A stretch of DNA of 64,000 bases. It comes from Bacteroidota bacterium (GTDB lineage Bacteria; Bacteroidota; Ignavibacteria; UBA10030; SZUA-254). A program made the position numbers and the translations under genes. The stretch lies in contig JAGVIE010000023.1 of NCBI GenBank assembly GCA_020056225.1, positions 1 through 64,000 of the forward strand, read 5' to 3'. The notes below the pieces were generated by a model that was given only the letters and a program-made list of their open reading frames with translations, was not told the DNA's origin and ran no database searches. Positions 1 through 7,771 of this stretch are shown here, piece after piece (the stretch's first letter is position 1; each line of letters begins with the position of its first letter).

Positions 1-168
1 AGACGTAGAGCGAGCATGGAGTACTTCCCGAAGATGTGCGACGTTCGCGAAGCGAACGAGCACATCGAGGGCGACAGCCCGCGCCACGATGTGACGGACA
101 CGCTTATGAGCGAAGCGCATGCATTTACTTTCAAAATTATTTTGATAGTTGTTCATGGAACGTGTTAG
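1..168 (+). other. Open-frame fragment at window edge
   Basis: Frame 1 is open from the window edge to a TAG at 166-168 and could be the tail of a gene that begins outside the window. The first ~125 bases are visibly GC-rich while the following 400 bases are AT-rich, so there is a composition break near 125. The reverse strand is also open across the GC-rich part, so the coding strand is not settled. I do not recognise a family in either reading. Confidence 0.2.
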
Positions 169-584
169 TAATAAACTCGTTTGCACCTTGTGCTGAGTGA
201 ATGTCCGTCACAACATCTGTAATAACGCAATATGTCGTTATTACGCTTTTTATTTTTTGCTTATTTAAGCAATTTCTGTGATTCATCTGATATTTTGTGT
301 TCGTCTTTCGTTTCCAGGAAATCAAGCTGACTACGGATGCGCCCAAGTCCTTTCAGGTTAATATGCGGATAAATTCCAATCGTTTTTGAGTTACTTTTAA
401 TGATAAGTTAAGCTTCCAAACTCCGATCCTCAATATGTTCGCCGCCCAAGATTTTACGAAATAATATTCACAATGTCAAGCATGAAAGTGCGACTCACTT
501 ACGCGTTGGTTTCAGGTGCAAAGTGAGTCGCACTTGGCAAACTTGAAATCAAAAATATTTCATGTATATTTACAGTAGGAAAGC
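169..584. other. Intergenic, AT-rich, no convincing gene
   Basis: No frame here looks coding. A 69-codon minus-strand frame at 137-346 has low-complexity composition, no recognisable domain and no clear ribosome site. The only clear structure is the inverted repeat at 486-535. AGGAAA at about 576-582 serves as the ribosome site of the next gene. Confidence 0.5.
486..535. repeat. Perfect 15-bp inverted repeat
   Basis: AAGTGCGACTCACTT at 486-500 and its exact reverse complement at 521-535 flank a 20-base loop. It lies 49 bases before the AmrS start. No T-run follows on either strand, so an intrinsic terminator is unlikely. An operator, a REP-like repeat or a MITE remnant all remain possible. 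Confidence 0.7.
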
Positions 585-1658
585 ATGATAGGAGAAAAAC
601 AAATATCGCTCAAGGAACTGCTCAACAGTCATACGCGTGCCGGTGAATTATATCGCAACATCGGAGATGGGAAAATCGAATGTTTTGCATGCGGTCACCG
701 GTGTAAGATCGGAGAGGGAAAAGATGGTATATGCAAGATTCGCTTCAATCGTGGCGGGAAACTTTTTGTACCCTGGGGTTATGTCGGTTCACTCGCGCTT
801 GACCCGATTGAGAAGAAGCCATTCTTCCATGCACTGCCCGGAAGCCTCGCGATGAGCTTCGGAATGCTCGGTTGTGATTATCATTGTTCATTCTGTCAGA
901 ATTGGATTACATCGCAAACCCTTCGCGATCCTTATGCAGTTTCTAACATAGAAATAATATCTCAAGAAGAGATCGTTCTATCCGCCCGTCAGCATAAAGC
1001 ACAGATCATTACAAGCACATATAATGAGCCGCTTATCACGAGTGAATGGGGTGTTGAGGTTTTTAAGATTGCCAAGCGCTCTAAACTTATCACCTCGTTT
1101 GTCTCGAACGGCAACGGCACACCTGAAGTGGTTGAGTATCTGAAGCCATGGCTTGATCTCTTTAAAATAGATCTTAAAGGATTCAACGACAAACGATACA
1201 GGGAGCTTGGCGGCGTATTGCAGAATGTGCTTGATACGATCAAATTGGCATACGAGAAAAAATTTTGGGTTGAGATCGTTACATTAATCATTCCCGGATT
1301 TAATGATTCAAAAGAAGAATTGACAGACATTGCGGACTTCATCAAATCAGTATCAGCCGATATCCCTTGGCATGTAACCGCGTTCCACTCGGACTACAAG
1401 ATGACGGATATCCCTAACACGCCTGTTAATACGGTCTTACAAGCAGTAAAGATCGGATATGATGCAGGTTTGCATTATGTTTATGCGGGAAATATTCCGG
1501 GCGCTGTTAGGAATTTCGAGAATACATACTGTCACTCGTGCGGTGAACTGCTGATAGAGCGGTTGGGTTATCATATCCGGGAGAATCGAGTGAAGGATGG
1601 CCATTGTCCGAAATGTGATACTTCGATTCCGGGCGTTTGGAAATTTCCGGACGATTAA
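585..1658 (+). CDS. amrS: AmmeMemoRadiSam-system radical SAM enzyme
   Basis: A 357-aa radical SAM protein of the AmrS family, which is related to pyruvate-formate-lyase activating enzymes. The CxxxCxxC cluster motif (C97, C101, C104, in GCDYHCSFCQNW) binds the [4Fe-4S] cluster that cleaves SAM. A Cys-rich N-terminal segment (C33, C36, C40, C50) and a second Cys-rich tail (CHSCGEL and CPKC near the C-terminus) are typical of this family and may bind metal. AGGAAA sits 4-9 bases before the ATG. The usual partner genes (AMMECR1 and MEMO homologues) are not adjacent. The family's substrate is not established, so the reaction cannot be stated. Confidence 0.88.
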   Translation: MIGEKQISLKELLNSHTRAGELYRNIGDGKIECFACGHRCKIGEGKDGICKIRFNRGGKLFVPWGYVGSLALDPIEKKPFFHALPGSLAMSFGMLGCDYHCSFCQNWITSQTLRDPYAVSNIEIISQEEIVLSARQHKAQIITSTYNEPLITSEWGVEVFKIAKRSKLITSFVSNGNGTPEVVEYLKPWLDLFKIDLKGFNDKRYRELGGVLQNVLDTIKLAYEKKFWVEIVTLIIPGFNDSKEELTDIADFIKSVSADIPWHVTAFHSDYKMTDIPNTPVNTVLQAVKIGYDAGLHYVYAGNIPGAVRNFENTYCHSCGELLIERLGYHIRENRVKDGHCPKCDTSIPGVWKFPDD

Positions 1659-1736
1659 AATGATTGCATTATGGTTTTCTTTTTACTATTTTAAATTATA
1701 TTAAAATTAGTAACTGTCTGTAAGTAAAATTATTTT

Positions 1737-2549
1737 ATGAAACAATCATCACAACAAGACATTCATATATCTTCCGAAGATTGGGAAGAATTCGAGCGTG
1801 GAGTATCCTACTTCAACAACGGGCAATTCCCGCATTCTTTAGAAGCTTGGGAATTATTGTGGGAAAGAAAAGATTCGCGAGATAAGGTATTCTTTCGCGG
1901 TTTGATGGAACTTACATCGGCATGCCAATGTCTTTTCAAAAATCAAGATGCTTCAGATGCAATTGATAATTTAGAGAAAGCCCAGACGAAATTACAAAAA
2001 TTTATGCCTGAGTATTTCGGCATTCCCATCGAACCCCTGTTGAAATATATCGGAGAAAGTAAGGAAGCAGTACGATGCAGATCTCGCAACGGGCAACGTA
2101 AGAAAGGGTATCCGCTTCCGCAAATCGAATTTCATAAACCCGATAACCCGGATTTAAATGTCGAATTATGCGAGATATTGCAATCCGCACAATTTTTAGA
2201 GGGAATAAGATTATTTAACAGTGGGTTTTACTGGGAGGCTCATGAAGAATGGGAAGAAGTATGGCGTGAACAAACGGGAGACGGGAAAATATTCGTTGAA
2301 GCTTTTGTTCAGATGGCAGAAGCGTACAGTTTTATTAAACTCGGTAAAGCCGCTACGGCTGTATATCTTTTCGAAAAATCAATTAAGAAATTTGCCGAGT
2401 ATAAACGGATTCGCTGTGCCATCTTGATATCTGCAATTGTTGCCGACATGAAAAAAACTCTTGATAGCCTCCGCATGTTATCGACCAATGGAAAGATTTC
2501 CATCAAGCCGATGAAAATCCAAGTTAGTGATAATAAAAGAGGTGAATAG
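1737..2549 (+). CDS. Tandem DUF309-domain protein
   Basis: A 270-aa soluble protein made of two copies of the all-helical DUF309 fold. Copy 1 spans about residues 14-105 (FNNGQFPHSLEAWELLW). Copy 2 spans about 155-250 and carries the signature AHEEWEEVW. DUF309 proteins are usually single-domain and of unknown function, so the internal duplication is unusual. The second copy is closer to the family signature. The gene follows amrS by 78 bases on the same strand, but the spacer is AT-rich and lacks an obvious ribosome site, so co-transcription is uncertain. No catalytic residues are assigned for the family. Confidence 0.75.
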   Translation: MKQSSQQDIHISSEDWEEFERGVSYFNNGQFPHSLEAWELLWERKDSRDKVFFRGLMELTSACQCLFKNQDASDAIDNLEKAQTKLQKFMPEYFGIPIEPLLKYIGESKEAVRCRSRNGQRKKGYPLPQIEFHKPDNPDLNVELCEILQSAQFLEGIRLFNSGFYWEAHEEWEEVWREQTGDGKIFVEAFVQMAEAYSFIKLGKAATAVYLFEKSIKKFAEYKRIRCAILISAIVADMKKTLDSLRMLSTNGKISIKPMKIQVSDNKRGE

Positions 2550-2589
2550 CTTTCCTCAATCCGATATTGAAAGTATCGGCTTCAATTAT

Positions 2590-3951
2590 CTATAATCCGA
2601 GTTGCCTCCTAATTTTCTGTTCAAGCGAGAGATGCTCATCGGCGGAAATGTTTAATTCGCTTCGCAGACGTTCGAGATGCGAAACGTCATCAGGTGAGAG
2701 AGTTCCATCCTGCCATGCTTTCTTCAACGCCTCCATGTAAGCTTCAGGTTTAATTTGTGTTTCTATTTTCAGGTGCTCATCTACGGAAATCTGAAGCGAA
2801 GTGCGTAACGCATCAAAGTACGATTCTTCCGTAGCTCCGGGGACGCCTTCACTCCAGGCGAGTTTAAGAAGTCGGGTGTAAATTTCTGTGTATGTACTTG
2901 GCTGAATTTCTTTTTCTTTCTTGACCCTGTCTTCGAGTGATGATGAGATTGCATTGGATACAATTTGTTCGAGTTGTTTCGCTTCGTAATTGTCTTTATT
3001 GATAAAATTAATCTTCAGGATTTCAATTCTCGCGTCGTCATAAGCTTCACTGGCTACCAGCTTTTTCGCACGCTCAAGATATTCAGCCAATTTTGCTTCA
3101 GTCGCGTTCCGTTTGCCCTCTTCCAGCGCATTCTTCAAAGTCGCCTCTTCTTGCTTTCTGAGCCGCTCCTCTTCCTTTCGTTTCTGCATTTCTTCGTCAA
3201 GTTTGCGCCTTGCTTCTGCTTCGGTTTTCCGGCGTTCTTCCGCTTCGATCCGAATTCTCTCCTCCTCTGCCGCTTTCCTTCGTTTTTCTTCCTCCTTTTC
3301 CCGTCGTTTCCTTTCTTCTTCTTCTGCCTTCCGCCGGGCTTCTTCCTCAGCTCGTTTATGCGCGATCTCTTCATTGCGTTTCAGCTCTTCTTGCAGACGC
3401 AGCTTTTCTTCATCTATACGCTTGCGTGTTTCGGCTTCTAACCGGACTCTGTCATCGGCGAGTTTTTTCTTGGTTTCTTCTTCAACTTTGCGGCGAGTAT
3501 CCTCAGCGACTTTCCGATCTTCCTCTTCCCGCTGCCGGTTGATTTCTATTTCAAGCGCACGACGTCTTAACTCCTGCTCTGCGCGCTGCCGTTCTGTATC
3601 GGTACGCTTTTTTTCTTCAGTATCCCTTTGCCGGTCAGCTTGTAATTTTCTCTGAAGTTCTTCCGTGTCGTTCTGACTCTCATCATCATATGTGTCCTCG
3701 CCTGAATGTGCTGGTGACTCAGGCGTTTGAGATCGCTGAGATTTTGAAGGAGGATGCTGTTGTGAATTTTGTATCCTGTCTTTATAAGCACGGGCGTAAA
3801 AATTTCCCGGATCGATTTCAAGCGCCTTCTCTATTCTTTCCAATGCGGCTGGAAAATCGCCGTTTTTAAAAAATTTATCGGCGCTCTTGAGAAAATCGCT
3901 CGCTTGTTTTTTCCGATCAAGGTCTTCTTTTGATATTTCTTTCTTTGCCAC
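2590..3951 (-). CDS. TPR and coiled-coil protein with duplicated C-terminal module
   Basis: A 453-aa protein with no signal peptide. Residues ~14-60 form a TPR-like helical pair (FFKNGDFPAALERIEKAL). Residues ~85-290 are an almost uninterrupted, very charged Glu/Arg/Lys coiled coil. The C-terminal ~110 residues hold two copies of a ~50-residue helical module ending in LRxxLxISxDEHLxxE. It is the second gene of a minus-strand pair; the upstream partner at 3999-6392 shares the coiled-coil plus TPR design, which suggests the two proteins assemble together. No enzyme motif is visible and function is unknown. Long frames on the opposite strand here are shadows of the coiled coil. Confidence 0.7.
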   Translation of the reverse strand: MAKKEISKEDLDRKKQASDFLKSADKFFKNGDFPAALERIEKALEIDPGNFYARAYKDRIQNSQQHPPSKSQRSQTPESPAHSGEDTYDDESQNDTEELQRKLQADRQRDTEEKKRTDTERQRAEQELRRRALEIEINRQREEEDRKVAEDTRRKVEEETKKKLADDRVRLEAETRKRIDEEKLRLQEELKRNEEIAHKRAEEEARRKAEEEERKRREKEEEKRRKAAEEERIRIEAEERRKTEAEARRKLDEEMQKRKEEERLRKQEEATLKNALEEGKRNATEAKLAEYLERAKKLVASEAYDDARIEILKINFINKDNYEAKQLEQIVSNAISSSLEDRVKKEKEIQPSTYTEIYTRLLKLAWSEGVPGATEESYFDALRTSLQISVDEHLKIETQIKPEAYMEALKKAWQDGTLSPDDVSHLERLRSELNISADEHLSLEQKIRRQLGL

Positions 3952-3998
3952 TCTTTAAATCCAATCAATATTATAAGTCACTGTTACACTGTTGCTTT

Positions 3999-6392
3999 TT
4001 ATTTCAATGGTTCTTGAATTAAAGCGCGAAAATCCGGTTGATCAAACATATTGTAAAAATCAGAATTAGTAATCTCTATGACGCGGTAATTGAGCGCCAG
4101 TGCTTCACGAAGGTATTTCAAAGCAGTTTCCTTCTTCTTCTCATTAAGTTTCTTTTCTTTCTGGTCGTACATCTGTAAGGAGTATGTCTGTGCAATCCGA
4201 TATTTAACAAAATCATCGGACGGAGCAAGTGCGGCGGCTCTTTCAGCGGCAGTAATCGCCTCAGAATATCTTCCCAGTCTTGTTAATGTGAGTGCGAGAT
4301 ACACCAAGACGTGAGAATCTTTTGGATTATTCTGGAGCAGATTTTGAAGGACATCTGCCGTTGTCCGAAGTATATCGACCGCATCGGTATCGCCCATTAT
4401 TTGCCGCAAGCGTGCCAGATGATATAGGGTTATATAGTCGTTCGAATTCATATTGATACGGCGATAACTTGCGGCTATAATTCTGTTGCTCTGGTTCAAT
4501 CGCAAGTCGGGATCACCGGATATCGCATCCGAAAGTGTAATAGAAAGATAAGCCAATGGATCGGCAGAATATTTAAGCGCCGCCTCATGGTAGGGCATAC
4601 CTTGCTTTGTAGAACCGACAAGTTGGTAAACAGCGGCAATATTTTGCAGGATTTCAGTATCCATCCCGTTATATTTGTATGCCTCATTCAGCGTATTGAT
4701 TGCCTCGGCGTATTTCCCGATTTTCAAAAAGATTTTACCCTTTTCGAAATCGATGATACTATTATTCGGTGCGAGACTATGTGCGCTATCGAGTTGTGCA
4801 AGTGCCGGAGTATATTTTTTCTGGAATGCAAGAATCTTTGCCTTCGCGATATAACCAATTTCCAGCGAGGGATTTTCTCGTACTGCGGCATCGGCTAAAT
4901 GTTGAGCTTGAATAACGACGGAATCACCCCGGCTCCAACCATTTTCCAGTCTGAATTCTAAGACATCTGCCGCAGAAGCAAACCCTTCAGCAAAACCGGG
5001 ATCTTGTTGAATTGCCTGAAGGAATAACATATAGGCGTTTTCCGAACTTTCTTGAGTGCGTCTTAGAAGTATCTCTTTTCCCCGAAGGTAAAAGAGATAA
5101 GCATCGGGATCAGAACACGTTGTTGCAGATTTGAACCCCGGGGAGATATCTCCCGTTCCAACTCCGAGCGCATCGATAAAGTGCTGAGATATTTCTGCTG
5201 GTAGTTCAGCTAAACCTGTAAATGGTTTTACATATTGTCCCGTCCATTCTTCATTACCGAGAGAGTCGACTAACTTCATTTCTATCGATACCGAATTCTC
5301 GGATCGAGATAATTTTCCAAGGAGTAAATATGTGTATCCTAATCTGAATGCCTCACGTTCCGGCTCTTTTATGCGTTGCCTCAGGTTATAGCCTGATGAA
5401 AAACCTAAGACGTGTAATGTCTTCACACTTCCAAGTCGTCGTGTTACTTCCTCTGCTATCGAAGACCCAAGGATGTTCTCTTCCAGTGAGCCGGACGATC
5501 CGCCCCACGGCATTATAGCTATTGTAGCCGGCAGTCTGAATGCCGGTTTTTTCAATTGGAAGATTATTACGACTACTATAACTAGTATAAGAGCAATAAT
5601 ACGCAGGATGTATGGTACTGAAAAGCGTTTTTTCTCGGTTGTAGAGGGTTCGGAAGCTTTTAAAGGAACGCGTTTTTTGGGTTTGCGTTTTTTGGGAATT
5701 GATTCTGAGATGGGTGTTTCAATTCCGCCGATAGCCGTTTTAATTTGTGTTTCAATATCGAGTGCGCGCCGGTTAACCGGATCGTTGACCAACGCTTTGG
5801 CTATCTCTACCAAAGCATTTTCATTATCACCGTTAGCAAAATAATTTTCCGCACTTAGGATTAGCGATGCAATCCGTTCTTTTCGTTCTTCCTCTACTCT
5901 GCGCTGTTCTTCATCCCGACGTTGTTGTTCGAGGTCGAGGCGTTGTTGTTGTTCTTCGCGTCGGCGCTGTTCATCTGTTTCTTTAAGTCTGCGTTCTTCC
6001 TCTACGCGACGAAGTTCATCCTCTCGTTTGCGTCGTTCTTCTTCTTCAGATTTCTTGCGTGTCCACTCTTCCTCTAACTTTCTTCTTTGTTCTTCGGCTT
6101 GCCGCCGTTCTCCGATATTCTTTTCTAACTCCGCTTCAATTTTTGTACTATATTCGATTTCAAGATTTAGCAGAATATTCTCTTGCGTCTCTCGCTCTTT
6201 TCTTGCCTGGTCGAGTTTCTGCTGAGCGATTCTTTCCTCTCCGGCTAGAAGATTCTTTAGCTCTTCTTGGGCGTATGATGTCGCCTCTAAGTCAAGCCGG
6301 TTTGCTTCTTGTTCTGTCGCTGTTTTTGTAACTTCTTCAGCTTTTCGCTTTAATTCTTCAATTCGTCTCTGATCCTGCAGTTCTTCCACCAT
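3999..6392 (-). CDS. Membrane-anchored coiled-coil/TolB-like/TPR protein
   Basis: 797 aa. Residues 1-170 are a charged coiled coil, ~173-220 a TPR-like pair, ~230-257 a basic linker, and 261-280 a single membrane helix (YILRIIALILVIVVVIIFQL). Residues ~288-410 resemble the TolB-like/FlgO-type alpha-beta domain (IAIMPWGG, then EEVTRRLG), a fold often found before TPRs in bacterial signalling proteins. The rest (~420-797) is a TPR array. The predicted topology is a cytoplasmic coiled coil with the TolB-like and TPR parts across the membrane, because the basic KKRKPKKR segment precedes the helix. It lies 47 bases upstream of the related 453-aa gene. No enzymatic residues are seen; a scaffold or assembly role is inferred. 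Confidence 0.7.
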   Translation of the reverse strand: MVEELQDQRRIEELKRKAEEVTKTATEQEANRLDLEATSYAQEELKNLLAGEERIAQQKLDQARKERETQENILLNLEIEYSTKIEAELEKNIGERRQAEEQRRKLEEEWTRKKSEEEERRKREDELRRVEEERRLKETDEQRRREEQQQRLDLEQQRRDEEQRRVEEERKERIASLILSAENYFANGDNENALVEIAKALVNDPVNRRALDIETQIKTAIGGIETPISESIPKKRKPKKRVPLKASEPSTTEKKRFSVPYILRIIALILVIVVVIIFQLKKPAFRLPATIAIMPWGGSSGSLEENILGSSIAEEVTRRLGSVKTLHVLGFSSGYNLRQRIKEPEREAFRLGYTYLLLGKLSRSENSVSIEMKLVDSLGNEEWTGQYVKPFTGLAELPAEISQHFIDALGVGTGDISPGFKSATTCSDPDAYLFYLRGKEILLRRTQESSENAYMLFLQAIQQDPGFAEGFASAADVLEFRLENGWSRGDSVVIQAQHLADAAVRENPSLEIGYIAKAKILAFQKKYTPALAQLDSAHSLAPNNSIIDFEKGKIFLKIGKYAEAINTLNEAYKYNGMDTEILQNIAAVYQLVGSTKQGMPYHEAALKYSADPLAYLSITLSDAISGDPDLRLNQSNRIIAASYRRINMNSNDYITLYHLARLRQIMGDTDAVDILRTTADVLQNLLQNNPKDSHVLVYLALTLTRLGRYSEAITAAERAAALAPSDDFVKYRIAQTYSLQMYDQKEKKLNEKKKETALKYLREALALNYRVIEITNSDFYNMFDQPDFRALIQEPLK

Positions 6393-6606
6393 ACCCCTTT
6401 CTATATTTCCTGAACAGGAAAAATATAGAGAAATTGAAACCTAATGTCAACCGGCTTTGTGATAAATATTATTTTGTTTTAAAGTTTGATTTTTGTTACT
6501 TTAGGGGCGGTTTTTAACCTATTTTGTATAAAAGTAATATTGATTTAATACATGATAATGGAAGTTCCATTCGACTGTTTTTCTGTCATTTACCTATAAC
6601 AAAAAT

Positions 6607-7032
6607 ATGAAGAACAAAAAGAAAACCATTGCTGCAAAACTTACCGGTCTTGATCGCAGGTACGATGCCGAAAACCTAGACTCGATTGATATTGAAGCGC
6701 TGGATACATTCCCATATGAGTATCCGGGAATAGATGTTGTCATCAACATCGATAGCGATGAGTTTACTGCTGTATGCCCATTCTCAGGTCTTCCTGATTT
6801 TGCGGTACTAAAAATTAACTATATTCCCGGCAAGAGCATCATCGAGTTGAGATCATTGAAATATTATTTACTCTCGTACCGGAATGTAGGCATATATCAG
6901 GAACACGTTGTGAACAGAATCTTAAACGATCTCGTAAAATGCTGCAAGCCTAAATGGATGCAGGTGATCGCTGATTATAAAATTCGCGGCGGTGTCCATA
7001 CGGTAGCAAGCGTGGAATGGGGTAAAAAATAA
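6607..7032 (+). CDS. queF: NADPH-dependent 7-cyano-7-deazaguanine reductase
   Basis: A 141-aa QueF of the short, single-domain type, which reduces preQ0 to preQ1 in queuosine biosynthesis in the cytoplasm. The nucleophilic Cys57 in FTAVCPFSG and Asp64 in GLPDF are seven residues apart, matching the Cys55/Asp62 pair of the Bacillus enzyme. The NADPH-binding family motif is present as ELRSLKYYL. It is divergent from the coiled-coil gene at 6392, with a 214-base AT-rich spacer, and appears to be a single-gene unit since the next gene is convergent. No other queuosine gene lies in the window, and no preQ1 riboswitch is evident upstream. Confidence 0.92.
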   Translation: MKNKKKTIAAKLTGLDRRYDAENLDSIDIEALDTFPYEYPGIDVVINIDSDEFTAVCPFSGLPDFAVLKINYIPGKSIIELRSLKYYLLSYRNVGIYQEHVVNRILNDLVKCCKPKWMQVIADYKIRGGVHTVASVEWGKK

Positions 7033-7038
7033 TCCCTA

Positions 7039-7683
7039 CTATTTATTTTTTTGGAAGCGGTGACGCAAAAACTCGAACACAGCGGGAAGCACTGAGATGA
7101 CAATGATCGCGACGATTACCAGCGTGAAATGGTTTTTAACTGCGGGTAGATTGCCGAAGTAATATCCTCCAAAAACAAAAATACCTACCCATGCAATTCC
7201 CGCAACGACATTGAAGAACATGAAACGTCCGTACTTCATGAAGCCAATACCAGCTACAAAAGGAGCGAATGTGCGAATGATTGGAACAAATCGCGCAATG
7301 ACCATAGTTTTACCTCCATGTTTTTCGTAAAATTTATGAGTTCGCTCCAAATAATCTTTGTTGATAAACCGGAGATTTTTTTTCTGCATAATGTTGGGAC
7401 CGAGATAATATCCGATTGAATAGTTAACGATATTACCGGTTATTGCCGCTATGGATAGAAGAACAAATAGCCATACTGCATCTAGTGATCCTGTTGCCGC
7501 AAATGCACCTGCTGCAAAGAGGAGAGAATCGCCCGGGAGAAATGGTGCTACGACCAATCCGGTTTCAGAGAATATTATTATAAAAAGGATTGCATATGTC
7601 CATACGCCGTACGTGGAGATAATTCCTTGAAGATGGACGTCGATGTGAAGTATAAAATCGATTATTTGTTGTATGAGTTCCAA
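7039..7683 (-). CDS. DedA-family membrane protein
   Basis: A 214-aa integral membrane protein of the DedA/VTT superfamily, members of which act in lipid-carrier flipping and envelope homeostasis. The family signature ETGLVVAPFLPGDSLLFAAG is at about residues 41-60. A second conserved stretch, KHGGKTMVIARFVPIIRTFAP, lies near 120-140 and carries the essential Arg residues. About five to six hydrophobic segments are visible. It lies 88 bases downstream of rnr on the same strand and may be the last gene of the rfaE1-rfaE2-tamB-rnr run. Its stop nearly touches the convergent queF stop. Confidence 0.88.
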   Translation of the reverse strand: MELIQQIIDFILHIDVHLQGIISTYGVWTYAILFIIIFSETGLVVAPFLPGDSLLFAAGAFAATGSLDAVWLFVLLSIAAITGNIVNYSIGYYLGPNIMQKKNLRFINKDYLERTHKFYEKHGGKTMVIARFVPIIRTFAPFVAGIGFMKYGRFMFFNVVAGIAWVGIFVFGGYYFGNLPAVKNHFTLVIVAIIVISVLPAVFEFLRHRFQKNK

Positions 7684-7771
7684 GATTGATCCTTGTTATG
7701 TTATTTGAAATAGGCGATGGCTGACAATATAAGAAAAATTGGAAAGAAGCGAAAGAATTCGTTCAGGCGGC

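Noticed and set aside
137-346. 69-codon minus-strand frame
   Set aside because: Odd composition, no ribosome site and no recognisable domain; AT-rich intergenic sequence is the simpler reading.
2965-3655. Three long plus-strand frames opposite the coiled-coil gene
   Set aside because: They are Ser/Phe/Arg-rich mirrors of the Glu/Lys/Arg coiled coil on the other strand, with no start signals or domains.
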